Below are positions 1 to 12,159 of a DNA stretch of 64,000 nt, piece by piece (the stretch's first letter is position 1; every line of letters starts with the position of its first letter). Under the pieces are notes generated by a model that worked only from the letters and a program-made list of their open reading frames with translations, ran no database searches and was not told the DNA's origin. Made by a program: the position numbers and the translations under genes. This DNA comes from Amborella trichopoda (taxonomy: Eukaryota; Streptophyta; Magnoliopsida; Amborellales; Amborellaceae), in the NCBI RefSeq assembly GCF_000471905.2, contig NW_006500346.1, forward strand, positions 3,793,697 through 3,857,696. The letters run 5' to 3'.

Positions 1-548
1 NNNNNNNNNNNNNNNNNNNNNNNNNNNNNNNNNNNNNNNNNNNNNNNNNNNNNNNNNNNNNNNNNNNNNNNNNNNNNNNNNNNNNNNNNNNNNNNNNNNN
101 NNNNNNNNNNNNNNNNNNNNNNNNNNNNNNNNNNNNNNNNNNNNNNNNNNNNNNNNNNNNNNNNNNNNNNNNNNNNNNNNNNNNNNNNNNNNNNNNNNNN
201 NNNNNNNNNNNNNNNNNNNNNNNNNNNNNNNNNNNNNNNNNNNNNNNNNNNNNNNNNNNNNNNNNNNNNNNNNNNNNNNNNNNNNNNNNNNNNNNNNNNN
301 NNNNNNNNNNNNNNNNNNNNNNNNNNNNNNNNNNNNNNNNNNNNNNNNNNNNNNNNNNNNNNNNNNNNNNNNNNNNNNNNNNNNNNNNNNNNNNNNNNNN
401 NNNNNNNNNNNNNNNNNNNNNNNNNNNNNNNNNNNNNNNNNNNNNNNNNNNNNNNNNNNNNNNNNNNNNNNNNNNNNNNNNNNNNNNNNNNNNNNNNNNN
501 NNNNNNNNNNNNNNNNNNNNNNNNNNNNNNNNNNNNNNNNNNNNNNNN
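1..548. other. Assembly gap (N run)
   Basis: All bases are N, so nothing can be read here. Confidence 0.99.
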
Positions 549-929
549 AAAATGTAAAAGTGATTTATACGAAGAATTGTTTCATGCGCGCCGGAAAACA
601 TTTGTACAATATGCGGTTAGAGGTATAAAGCATCTATTTTAGTGGTTCATTTAAAAACAATTGTAACTAGCGGTCCAAATATTTTTTAATATAATTATTA
701 TTTTTAGTTTTCAAAATTTATTTATTTTTTCATATTCATGATCTCTATATTGATTATATATTCTCTAAAAATTAAGATCAAATTATATTTAAAAATATAT
801 TTATTGTCAAGCCCACATTTGCACATGTGCGGGCTTAGCTACATGCTAACCGCGTCCTTTGCATATTCAAAAGTAGTCAATCACTTTGAGCTACAGAATC
901 ATTAGCTGCGACTTCATGAGGTCTCATAG

Positions 930-1165
930 GGTGTGGTTTGCATAAAGTTGCAACCTAAACAATCAAAATAAGGTGTACCTTCAAATTCTATTATAAGATG
1001 AAATTTTAATGAAAAAATATTAGGATTCGACTTCTTTTTTTTATATACATATGTCTCGATGTCGAAATGATCAATTAGAGGGTTTTGCTATATCAAAACA
1101 ATATTTTTCGATGAATTTTTGAGGTGCACCTTAATTTTGTACTTTAAAGTTACAATCTTGTGTAA
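930..1165. repeat. MITE family A, copy 1 (short form)
   Basis: The left arm begins near GGTGTGGTTTGCATAAAG and contains AAGGTGTACCTTCAA. The right arm, read on the other strand, begins GTTTACACAAGATTG and contains AAGGTGCACCTCAA, so about 55 bp of each end pair imperfectly. The termini match those of larger copies near 20719, 38883 and 53940. This copy lacks most of the interior of the others. It is a non-autonomous DNA transposon of unassigned superfamily. Confidence 0.55.
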
Positions 1166-1344
1166 ACTTTTTATTTCATAATAATAAAAGCATTTCTTAT
1201 GTTTTTAAGTATGACAGTCTATGAGTCTCATACTAACATATGTAGAAATGCACCCCCCCTTAATAATCAAATTTTTAAAAATTTGTAACTCTGTTTTATA
1301 CGAAATATACAATGCCTAGTATGGAGATCATTAATGTGTTAAAT

Positions 1345-1975
1345 GTAGGATTCTCGAGAACCCCTAACTTGCGGAATCGGGAATCCCAAATATCGGGATC
1401 CCACCAAAGATCGTGTACATGATTGATTAAATAAGAAGTAGAATAATACAACTATAATTTGAGTGTAAGAAATAAAGTTAACATAAAAAGCACACCACAA
1501 ACAAGATAAAATTTACATAGTTCACCCCATAGGGTTATCCACGGCCTCGGCAAGTCGAAATCTACTATCACAATGAAAAAGACAATTTTGGGTTACAATA
1601 AAAAATACCTATATATTTTTATCGGTAAAAGACCATCACCAATCTTTCCTTTTAAACTCGCTCTCCCGACCGAGCAACACCGTCGATCAATACCTTATTT
1701 TCCACAATAATACCGCTACCGAAAAGATAACCTCGAGAACAACCGAGTAACTTTATCTATTTAGAAGTCAAAGCCTTAGCCAACCCAAATACCTTATTTC
1801 CCACCGTAATACTGCAATGGGAAAGATAACCTCAAGAGCAACCGAGAGACTCTCTCTCTCTAGAAGTAGAAGTCTTAGCCAACCCAAAACTCATGAGAAT
1901 ATCGCCTCTCTCTAGGAGGCCATATCTCTCCATATTGGAGATCCATTTCCATAACCCCCAAAGAAACCCCTTTTT
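1345..1975 (-). repeat. Possible LTR or LTR-element remnant
   Basis: Read on the minus strand, the stretch resembles the transcribed part of plant Copia LTRs, with a run around GGTGAACTATGTAAATTTT and repeated short T-rich blocks. A roughly 120-bp imperfect direct repeat covers about 1690-1900, with ACCTTATTT, AAGATAACCTC and TAGCCAACCCAAA recurring in order. No internal coding region adjoins it. The family assignment is tentative; it could be another repeat class. Confidence 0.3.
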
Positions 1976-2351
1976 TTTTTGCCATAATACTTTTTATCTT
2001 TTAATGAAAACATAAATATGGTGATTTTGATTATCACCAAACCAAAATTTTTAAACAATTTAAAACTAAAAATGATAATTTTTAGAGGGAATTATTTGAG
2101 TGATTGATTTTACCTTTTTCTCAGAGGGACCGTCACTTATATCCATCTTTAGATAGATGGTTTATGCTCGGGGGACGCGAATGTAGGAATGTGTCCCCTG
2201 GCACATAAATTATTTTTACTTTATGTATATAGATGAAAACTAACCTATCTAGTATGATGTATTCACCAGTGCCAAAAGTGGTCATTTTAGGGGTCGTTTG
2301 GATATCTGGAAATATATTGTATGTAAAATATATTACTGGCGTAATACATTA

Positions 2352-2396
2352 CCACGTAATACATTACATGCAAATGGATTGTTTCTGTTTGGGTGT
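2352..2396 (+). repeat. Left copy of a 45-bp direct repeat flanking the viral block
   Basis: The segment starting ACCACGTAATACATTACATG recurs at 17823-17868 in the same orientation with three visible differences. It belongs to the host transposon and lies directly outside the viral DNA. It may be a repair-associated duplication made when the viral DNA entered. Confidence 0.7.
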
Positions 2397-2730
2397 TGGT
2401 ATTATTTTCAGACAAGGTATACTCCCATTTCAGAATCCATAGGATTGATAAATGGCCATAAAATATAGGTGATAATCATCTTGGATAGTACAAGTATTAT
2501 GAGTGGCAAATTTATCTTGAAAGGCTTGAAATGCATCTAGTAATATTTGAGTATGTGATCCCCATATCAAAAACCAATGTCAGAACCAACTAGGGAACCG
2601 TTCCAGGATAGAGAATTTAAATTGGACGTATCGGGAATGAGTATTATTTGGATTTTGGTATGCAAAGACTTTATGCCAGGCTTCAATATACTCAGCATAT
2701 TTATAATATTTGTATTGGAATTCAGGATTA
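2397..2730 (-). pseudogene. Viral ORF2 fragment
   Basis: Closely matches the middle of viral ORF2 seen at 10921-12103, in the same orientation. It is the leftmost viral piece and borders the transposon arm. It is a partial fossil. Confidence 0.7.
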
Positions 2731-2734
2731 GAAA

Positions 2735-3755
2735 TATTATCTGATGTTCTTCTTATTCCATCAATTTGTAATCCTCGTGGAGTACTACTTGGAGTACTAT
2801 GTGTAGATAGAGGGATTGTTGGATGTGGATTATGATTATATGTAGTAACAGATTGTCTTGAGGGTTCACTTTTGAGAATACAGTGGGAAAGAGATATATA
2901 ATCTACTGTATCCTTAGGGATAGTAGTTCTGTTATTGGTAAATTGGATTTCAATATTTCCATCTGTATGTTATATGATTTTATCTGGAATAATTTGTATA
3001 GATGTTTGGGATGGTTGGTTTTCATTATGAATGGACCATGATTCTAGTAAGATAATATCTAACCAGGATATTGTTTTTGGTATGATGGTATTAGATTTTT
3101 CTATATTGGTTTGGAAAAATATTGTTTGTCCTCGTGTGTCTACTTGCAGCACATTGGGACATAAAGTATTCATTACTTTGTAATAAATGCGATATACTAT
3201 GGTTATGTTTTGGGAACCTAGCATCATATCAAATCCCTGAGTTTTCAAGTTTAGAGATAATACATTTAGAATATTTGGATCTGTAAGTGATACAGAATAA
3301 TTAGGAAAACAATTAAAATAAATAGGCCTACTACATAAACTAGATTCAACCATTTCGAGTAAGGAGTCGGAAAATCTATTATGCCTGGTGTCACGTAGGC
3401 ATACTAAGATAGAATTATTAAGTCCTAAACGAGTTAAAGGTTTAACAGTAATTTGAATTAAACCTATATGAAGGTATTTATAATGGACTTGTAATATTTT
3501 ATTACATAATAATTGGAAATCCTCTTGGTTACTTGTAACAGATAGAGTTTGTTCTACTGTTTTGATGACATATCCCATTTTAAGATCAAAAGTACCTTTT
3601 TTATAAACATCAGATATTGGAACCTTTGGTATGTTCCAATTTTGAATTTGGGCTTCTATATCATTTATAATAATTTCTTCTTTATTTTTAATTCTTAGAG
3701 TACTACTAGTGGAACTAATTGCTTTATCAGATAGATTCTTAATAAATTTTTCCAT
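2735..3755 (-). pseudogene. Viral movement protein segment
   Basis: The start side is a 261-residue open stretch that begins MEKFIKNLSDKAISS and carries blocks around VPISDVYKKGTFDLK and CLRDTRHNRF. In family and position this fits the caulimovirid movement protein (30K superfamily), which acts at plasmodesmata to pass virus between cells. Further C-terminal sequence matching the segment at 16738-17607 extends to about 2735. The leader with the tRNA primer site lies directly upstream (3756-3995). It is a fossil part of the cluster. Confidence 0.65.
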
Positions 3756-3995
3756 TATTAGGTTGCGGTTGAGTGTTATCTGAACAGTTCTCTATGACTA
3801 CCTCTTATGTCTCCTTCGACCTCAACGGCTCTCCTGGCCTTAACGGTCTTTAGACAGGGTGTTTGAGCGTCTCTAACCTCAATGCTCGGACCACCTTTCT
3901 CTAATGGATTAATTTAGTAAGTTTCCTTAGATAAGAAATTGGTGACACTATTATTACTCTAAACAGGATGTGGCTCGGATACCAATTTCGACGCA
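3756..3995 (-). promoter_or_regulatory. Viral leader with initiator tRNA-Met primer site
   Basis: Read on the minus strand, a near match to TGGTATCAGAGCC at 3972-3984 is followed by about 220 bp of leader and the movement protein start. The same leader occurs at 9600-9870. In caulimovirids this site primes reverse transcription of the pregenomic RNA with host tRNA-Met. Confidence 0.65.
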
Positions 3996-4015
3996 AGATC
4001 AACCCTAATTAGGTC

Positions 4016-5232
4016 TACAGTTATTTCTGCAAAATACTCATACAAATATGAATACATCTCAAGGTAACAATCATGGTAAACAAAAAAAGGACTTAGTACC
4101 CTATTCCATATCTGGGTCTCTTATGCTCAGTTCTTCTTTACCTCTAATACCTATGTCACCCATGCGGTCGACAAATGTACCAGAATATTTCATTCAAACC
4201 CCTCCTCTAAGTCCAATACAAACTCCTAGTCCTGCATTTACTCCAGCTGCTTACCCAAATAAACAAACTTCCTCTGCTTCTAAGTTAGTTTATGTTGAAA
4301 CCGCATTTCTAGCTGATATACCCATATGTGACAAACACATCAACATTGACCCAAATAAATTAGCTCCCTTGTATCTCACTAATCACTTGAACCCTACAAA
4401 TGGAGCCAAGACTCGTGAATGATACGAAGTTGTACTCATGGAAACTGGTTCAGCATCCATTGTACATTTCTATCAAGGTAATACTAAAGTATATGCCTAT
4501 TCTAAACTACAGATTAAAAAATTATTATCATATGAGGATTGGGGTTGTAACCCCATGCAAGGTAAAAAGCTATCTAATCCTGAATTCCAATACAAATATT
4601 ATAAATATGCTGAGTATATTGAGGCCTAGCATAAGGTCTTTGCATACCAAAATCCAAATAATACTCATTCCTTGTACGTCCAGATTAAATTCCCTATCCT
4701 GGAACGGTTCCCTAGTTGGTTCCGACATTGGTTCCTGATATGGGGATCACATACTCAAATATTACCAGATGCATTTCAAGCCTTTCAAGATAAATTTGCC
4801 ACTCATAATACTTGTACTACCCAAGATGATTATCACCTATATTTTATGGACATTTATCAAATCCCATGGATTCTGAAATGGGAGTATACCTTGTCTGAAA
4901 ATAATACCAACAATTTTGAATATGTCCCTCGCCTTGGTAAAACCATTAAAATCAAATGGTGGGATATTTACAGCACTAATCCCTCCACATTTACACTCAA
5001 ACGCATACCTCCTCCATATGACATGATTCATCCACAAGAAAATAATACAGTCAGTCTCCCTACGTTTTCTGCATATCTCAAAAAAATGCGACTATCACAT
5101 CCAAATGCCACTCTAGAAGAACACCTCCTGCACATCTTTTCCACCCCAAATCCAAGACCAACTACATCCGAAGAAACAGTACAAACAAAAAACCCACTTC
5201 TAGATGATTTCAGCCAAGATCCAAATGCATAA
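4016..5232 (+). pseudogene. Viral ORF2 (unknown function), plus-orientation copy
   Basis: The reading begins near MNTSQGNNHGKQ, has a proline-rich N-terminal part (PPLSPIQTPSPAFTP), then a tryptophan- and aromatic-rich region with LERFPSWFRHWFLIWGSH, YFMDIYQIPWILKWEY and IKWWDIYSTNP. Florendoviruses carry such a second ORF after RNase H, and its function is unknown. Its partner lies on the minus strand at 10921-12103. It is broken and belongs to the fossil cluster. Confidence 0.6.
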
Positions 5233-6300
5233 CCTGACCCGACGAACTCAGCAGTTGATATGACTATATAAAGATGATATGACTCCACCATCATAAAACT
5301 GATGCCTCCACAGTTCGTTGATATGACCTCACCACCAGAAGATTCCCCGCTTTATAACTCGACAAGACACCTCTAATAGTGAAGATGTCCCTTTTCTTCG
5401 TTTCGTTTGATGTGACTAATTTGGGGTCACACCACGGTTACACCGCTGCCTACGTGCCCTCTCCTTATACCTCGACTCTCGCACACACCAACTCCTTCGA
5501 CACACGTAAGATTCGCCATCGCCATCCATCGCCGTCACCGACGCACGGTTATCTCCTTCACCAGCCACGTAATCCCTTTTCGCTATCCCATACACTGAGA
5601 TGACACCCGCTTGATTCCTTCGTCGCTACGCTATCTCGTCTCAGCCGCAGAAATTCCTTCGTCTTAACGCTATCCCGTCTCCGCCACACAAGTTCCTTCG
5701 TCACTAAGACATCCAACCTCTTCAGTCGCCTATAAATACTTACTCCTTCAGCAGAAGAAGGCAGACTTCGCAAGGAATACCACTGAAGCATCCGAAGCTC
5801 TGCAATAGTTGCTCATACTCTCTCATATTCTCTTCTCCTTAACCTTTCTCACTTTTCTGTAGTAATAGGATTAGTTATACAGTTGCTATTCAGCGGTCTG
5901 TACATCAAAGTCGGTAACCTCTTATTGCTTTCCTACATGTGTGATAGTAATATTTCATCTTTACCTTCTTACTATCCCTCTGAGTGGAAACACTTTGCCA
6001 GTTTATGTATATACAATCAGTAAGTTATATTGATCTTTTCTCCAATGCAATTAAAATTTGTATTTACTGTTAAAATTTGTAATTCTACTCATACGTCATG
6101 GTTTGTTATTGATTTATCTTGGCTTTCTGCTGTTATTCTCAACTACGCTTTTCTTTACTATGTTACATTTCTACAACAATTAATAGCTTATAACTCTGTT
6201 ATCATTGCATATTTAAGATAAAATAGAGTGGAATAACTCTGTTATCTTTTGATATTTAAGATAAAATAGTGTGGAATAGTTAGGGTAGATCTTGCGCCGA
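5233..6300 (+). promoter_or_regulatory. Viral intergenic region with promoter, plus copy
   Basis: Lies between the end of ORF2 and the next primer-site remnant, where caulimovirids place the pregenomic RNA promoter. A TATA box (CTATAAATA) is at 5730-5738. Just upstream (about 5612-5715) are about three imperfect tandem units of about 40 bp, each with TTCCTTCGTC. Downstream is a pyrimidine-rich leader. The matching region in the opposite orientation is 9871-10920. Confidence 0.6.
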
Positions 6301-9300
6301 AATTGGTATATCGTATTTAATACAACAAAGGGAAAACCAAGTACTTCAATCCATCCTCCTGAAAAAAGGCTTAAAATCAAAGGAGCACCATCAAAAACTC
6401 CCACAGAAACTGACAATGAGGAAGAAGAATCAACCTCTCAAACCCAAATAGTCCTTTATGAAATTATTGCTACTCCATATAAATTAAATAATACCGATAT
6501 GTCCCGAATAGAATTACTTCCCCATATAATTGAACAAAACAATTATACAAACCTTTATCTTCAAACCCTTGGTAAACAAACAGTTCGAATCGAGAATTTA
6601 TTAACTCCTACTCCTACTCGACAAAATGAACCCAAGAAAATTCTCTTTAAACCTCCTCCTGAAATAAATAAAGACAAGTTATTTATCGGATACGACAATA
6701 AAACTCTTATGGATCAATTAATATCAAAATTAGCTCAATTAGAAATCAAAGAACCCAAAGGAATACTTATTGAGAAAACCCCTGGAGCTAGTTTCGAAGA
6801 TAGAGGAAAAGCAAAAACGTCCATGATAATATGGCTCTTCAAGAAGAAGACCCTAAACCTCAAATTAAAAATACTCTGTCAAATATGCAGAATGCATTCA
6901 CAGAACACAGTATTTCTCAAGATAGTATCTATCGAATCAATTATAGCAAAAATTGACAGCCTATAAATGCTAAACCATATTATAAGAGACTAACCCTTGT
7001 GGACATACAATTAGAAGAAGATTTAGTTAGCCATACATCAACCTATACTGGTCGAACCATCAGTAATTGGAGTATTGATGGAATTTCAGATCATCAAATA
7101 TTAGATACTATGCGACATATGACAATGTATGCATCAGCATGCAAAATGGCTGGAAGCCATGACCAAGAAATAACAAAAGCCATAGTATCAGGATTTACTG
7201 GATGGCTTCGAGGTTGGTGGGATTTCCATCTCAATGATCAAACAAAACAACAAATCTTAACAAATACCCGAAATTGGAGACCAAAGAATGAACATAACCA
7301 AGATATTTTATACACTGAAAGTGATGCTGTTAATACTTTGATATATATCATTGCCCTACATTTTATAGGCAATACTGCTATATTAGCAGCAAGATCTGTT
7401 GACCTTTTATCAAACCTCATATGCCCTACATTATCCCATTATAAATGGTATAAAGATGATTTCTTTTCTCGTCTACTTATACGAGAAGATAGCCATTTAG
7501 ATCATTGGAAAGATAAATTTGTAGCCAGCTTACCCTATCTCTTTGCTGAGAAAGTAAAAGAACGCTTAAACGGTAAACATGGTGGTACAATCAATTATTC
7601 TCAATATACTTTAGGAGAATTATCGGCGGAAATATGTGCCGAAGGATTAACCTTATGCACAGATATGAAATTAAAGAAACAAATCGATAAACAAAATATA
7701 AGTGGCAAAAAAGAATTAGGAGATTTTTCCGAACAGTTTGGTTATCATATTGAAAAAATTAAACCTCATGATTTACATAAATTCCATAAACGGAGAAAAC
7801 ATAAATATGAGGATAAACCAAAACAGGATAAACCCCAGAACTTATCCAAGCGAAAACATAAAGTTACAAAACGATTTGCCTCTACTAAATCATCTCAAAG
7901 GAAGGATAAGAAACTTCCTGTCTACTATAAGTGTAAAAAAGTTGGCCATTATAAAAGCCAATGTAAAGTCAAAAAGAAAATTGCAGCCGTAACTTAGATG
8001 AACAAATTAGAAATAAAATATATGATATCATCCAAATATACGATTCTCCATCTAGTTCAGATTCAGATACAACGTCTTCCAGTAGTAATACATATTTTCT
8101 TGGTAACATCCATGATGAAGACCTTTATTGGTCAAATACAACAAGTAGTTCAGAAAATGATGAAGACCTATGTAAATGTCCTTCTTCCACTACTAAGTGT
8201 CCTATTTCAAATATTCACACATTAACAAAAGAAGATAATCTTATATTAGATTTAATAGAGAAAATTTATGATCCTGATGAAAAACGAGAAGTCATTACTC
8301 AGTTCATCAATCTTGCAAAAACAAAATCAAAACCTATCCCTTTAATCAAACCACCGAATGAATATAATTTTTCTGATATCATTAAACGCATAAGTCAGCA
8401 TGAAGCTTAGAAAAAGAACCTACTATTGCTGACCTCAAGCAAGAAGTAAATACTGTGAAAGCAGAAGTTGCTCACTTAAAAAGCCGAATACAAATTCTAG
8501 AACTCCAACATGAAACCCCAAGAATAGATAGTGATACAGATTCTATTGAATTTGATCACCTAATCAGAACATCTCATCCAAAACATAGAGAAACATCAAC
8601 GAGTAAATCTGTAAATGTTTTGAATAAAGTTATTACACAAAAATGGTTTATCTTAGTTACAATAGTTATAAGTAATGAATATGAATTTCAAACTTTAGGA
8701 TTAGTCGATTCAGGGGCAGATCTCAACTACCTAAATGAAGGATTAGTTCCTACCAAATATTTTGATAAAACAACCCAAATCTTGAATACTGCTGATGGAA
8801 GCAGACTGTTTATCAAATACAAACTGTCAAATGCTAAAATCTGCAATGAAGGCCATTGCTTCCCAACTACGTTCATAATGGTCAAAGGACTCAGCCAAGC
8901 TGTGATCCTTAGAGTACCTTTTCTCACTCTTTTATATCCAATGAAAATTACTCAATCAGGAATTGAAACAAGCATTCATGACACTCTCATTAAATTCGAT
9001 TTTCTTGATAAACCAAAAATTAAAGAGATCAATACAGTTAAAAATCATATCAAACAAAAAGAGAATTTTTTAGGATATCAATCAAGGAACAATCATATCA
9101 ATCAAGGAACAATTATCCCAATTGATATATCAATTTTATTTGCTGATAAATTTCCTGATAAAATTTTAGACAAAACGGAATTGTAACGATTTCTAGGATG
9201 TCTTAATTATATTGGTAGTTTCTATCAAAATCTTGCTATAAAAGCTAAGCCTTTATATGATAGGTTAAAAAAGAATCCTCTACTATGGACTGATATCCAT

Positions 9301-9430
9301 ACTTTAGTTGTTCAACGTCTTAAACTGAAAGCCAAGGAATTATCGTGTTTAACCTTACCCAATCCTATTGCTTTCAAAATCATTGAATGCGATGCCTCCG
9401 AATTAGGTTTAGATGGCATACTAAAACAAA
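6301..9430 (+). pseudogene. Viral coat protein, protease and partial RT/RNase H, plus copy
   Basis: Parts in order: an acidic N-terminal coat region (IHPPEKRLKIKGAPSKTPTE), the coat core with FTGWLRGWWDFHLND, a lysine-rich stretch and zinc-knuckle region near 7920, the retroviral-type aspartic protease with LVDSGADLN near 8705, and a partial RT/RNase H with IIECDASELGL near 9390. In the virus these parts make the capsid, cut the polyprotein and copy the RNA. The copy is incomplete compared with the minus-strand one, with several breaks. Confidence 0.75.
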
Positions 9431-9595
9431 GTATTTTTAATTTGAGGTTTAGGGTCTTCTTCTTGAAGAGTCATATTATCATGGACAGGAATTTTTGCTT
9501 TTCCTCTATCTTCGAAACTAGCTCCAGGGGTTTTCTCAATAAGTGTTCCTTTGGGTTCTTTGATTTCTAATTAAGCTAATTTTGATATCAGATAG
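9431..9595 (-). pseudogene. Viral coat N-terminal fragment
   Basis: Read on the minus strand it matches coat N-terminal sequence found near 15870-16020. Position 9431 is the head-on junction between the plus series and the minus series of the cluster. Confidence 0.6.
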
Positions 9596-9599
9596 ATTC

Positions 9600-9870
9600 T
9601 TAATAATTTTTTCCATTATTAGGTTGCGGTTGAGTGTTATCTGGACAGTCCTCTGTGACTACCTCTTATGTCTCCTTCGACCTCAGCGGCTCTCCTGGCC
9701 TTAACGGTCTTTAGACAGAGTGTCTGAGTGTCTCTAACCTCAATGCTCGGACCAACTTTCTCTAATGAATTAATTTAGTAAGTTTCCTTAGATAAAAAAT
9801 TAGTGACACTATTATTACTCTAAACAGGGTGTGGCTCTGATACCAATTTCGACGCAAGATCTACGCTAAC
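9600..9870 (-). promoter_or_regulatory. Viral leader with perfect initiator tRNA-Met primer site
   Basis: The minus strand reads TGGTATCAGAGCC at 9833-9845, a 13-base match to the 3' end complement of plant initiator tRNA-Met. It is followed by the same leader as at 3756-3995, ending at the first codons of the movement protein. This supports the pararetroviral assignment and fixes the orientation of the minus copy. Confidence 0.75.
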
Positions 9871-10920
9871 TATTCCACACTATTTTATCTTAAATATGCA
9901 AAGATAATAGAGTTATAAGCTATTAATTGTTGTAGAAGTGTAACTTAGAAAAGAAAAGCACAGATGAGGATAACAGCAAAAAGCCAAGATAAATCAATAA
10001 CAAACCATGACGTATGACTAGAATTACGAATTTTAACAGTAAATACAAATTTGAATTGCATTGGAGAAAAGATCAGTATAACTTACTGATTGCATATACA
10101 TAAACTGGCAAAGTGTTTCCACTCAGAGGGATAGTAAGAAGGTAAAGAGGAAATATTACAATAACACATGTAGGAAAGCAATAAGAGGTTACCGACTTTG
10201 ATGTACAGACCGGTGAATAGCAACTGTATAACTAATCTTATTACTACAAAAAAGAGAGATAGGTAAAGGAGAAGAGAATATGAAAATATGAGAGAGTATG
10301 AGCAACTATTGCAGAGCTTCGGATGCTTCAGTGGTATTCCTGGTGAAGTCTGCCTTCTTCTGCTGAAGGAGTAAGTATCTATAGGCGACTGAAGAGGTTG
10401 GATGTCTTAATGACGAAGGAACTTGTGTGGGGGAGACGGGATAGCGTAAAGACGAAGGAATTTATGCGGCTGAGATGAGATGGCGTATCGTCGAAGGCAC
10501 TTCTGTGGCTGAGACGGGATAGCGTAACGACGAAGGAATCAAGCGGGTGTCATCTCACTGTATGGGATAGCGAAGAGGGATTACGTGGCTGGTGAAGGAG
10601 ATAACCGTGCGTCGATGACGGCGATGGATGGCGATGGCGAATCTTACGTGTGTCGAAGGAGTTGGTATGTGCAAGAGTCGAGGTATAAGGAGAGGGCACG
10701 TAAGCAGCGGTGTAACCGTGACGTGACCCCAAATTAGTCACATCAAACGAAACGAAAAAAAGGGGCATCTTTACTATTGGAGGTGTCTTGTCGAGTTATA
10801 AAGCGGGGAATCTTCTGGTGGTGAGGTCATATCAACGAACTATGGAAGCATCCGTTTTATGATGGTGGAGTCATATCATCTTTATATGGTCATAACAACT
10901 ACTGAATTCGTCGGGTCAGG
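9871..10920 (-). promoter_or_regulatory. Viral intergenic region with promoter, minus copy
   Basis: Inverted counterpart of 5233-6300. On the minus strand it carries about four units of the tandem repeat centred on TTCCTTCGTC (about 10400-10548), against about three in the plus copy, and a degenerate TATA position near 10375. Such repeats upstream of a pararetroviral promoter are plausible activator sites; some units read TGACGAAGG on one strand, which includes the TGACG core of as-1-type elements. Confidence 0.55.
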
Positions 10921-12103
10921 TTATGCATTTGGATCTTGGCTGAAATCATCTAGAAGTGGGTTTTTTTACTGTACTATTTCTTCGGATGTAGTTGGTCCTG
11001 GATTTGGGGTGGAAAAGATGTGCAAGAGGTGTTCTTCTAGTTCTTCTAGAGTGACATTTGGGCGCATTTTTTTGAGATATGCAGAAAACGTATGGAGACT
11101 GACTGTATTATTTTCTTGTGGATGAATCATGTCAAATGGAGGAGGTATGCGTTTAAGTATAAAGGTGAAGGGATTAGTACTGTAAATATCCCACCATTTG
11201 ATTTTGATGGTTTTACCAAGGCGAGGGACATATTCAAAATTGTTGATATTATTTTCAGACAAGGTATACTCCCATTTCAGAATCCATGGGATTTGATAAA
11301 TGTCCATAAAATATGTGATAATCATCTTGGGTAGTACAAGTATTATGAGTAGCAAATTTATCTTGTAAGGCTTGAAATGCATCTGGTAATATTTGAGTAT
11401 GTGATCCCCATATCAGGAACCAATGTCGGAACCAACTAGGGAACCGTTCCAGGATAGGGAATTTAAACTGGACGTATCAAGAATGAGTATTATTTGGATT
11501 TTGGTATGCAAAGACCTTATGCTAGGCCTCAATATACTCAGCATATTTATAATATTTGTATTGGAATTCAGGATTAGATAGCTTTTTACCTTGCATGGGG
11601 TTACAACCCCCAATCCTCATATGATAATAATTTTTTAATCTGTAGTTTGGAATATGCATATACTTTAGTATTACCTTGATAGAAATGTACAATGGATACT
11701 AAACCAGTTTCCATGAGTACAACTTCGTACCATTCACGAGTCTTGGCTCCATTTATAGGGTTCAAGTGATTAGTGAGATACAAGGGAGCTAATTTATTTG
11801 GGTCAATGTTGATGTGTTTGTCACATATGGGTATATCAGCCAGAAATGCGATTTCAACATAAACTGACTTAGAAGCAGAGGAAGTTTATTTATTTGGGTA
11901 AGCAACTGGAGTAAATGCAGGATTAGGAGTTTGTATTGGACTTTGAGGAGGAGTTTGAAGGAAATATTCTAGTACATTTGTCGACCGCATGGGTGACATA
12001 GGTGTTAGAGGTAAAGAAGAATTGGGCATAAGAGATCCAGATATGGGATAGGGTACTAAGTCCATTTGTTGTTTACCATGATTATTACCTTGAGATGTAT
12101 TCA
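10921..12103 (-). pseudogene. Viral ORF2 (unknown function), minus copy
   Basis: Begins MNTSQGNNHGKQQ and ends near the intergenic region, mirroring 4016-5232. It has the same proline-rich N-terminal part and aromatic-rich core (YFMDIYQIPWILKWEY, IKWWDIYSTNP). It overlaps the end of the RT/RNase H frame upstream. It is a fossil part with breaks. Confidence 0.6.
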
Positions 12104-12159
12104 TATTTGTATGAGTATTTTGCAGAAATAACTGTAGATCGTAAGGAAGTTGGTCTGGC

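Larger units (their letters stand above)
549..2289. other. Gene-free AT-rich flank with repeat remnants
   Basis: No convincing coding exon is visible. The stretch holds a small inverted-repeat element (about 930-1165) and an LTR-like remnant (about 1345-1975), both listed separately. The rest is AT-rich DNA without a pattern I recognise. Confidence 0.6.

Noticed and set aside
5558-5791. Arg/Ser-rich open frames in the viral promoter region
   Set aside because: They are translations of the tandem promoter repeats and are not conserved as protein between the two copies.
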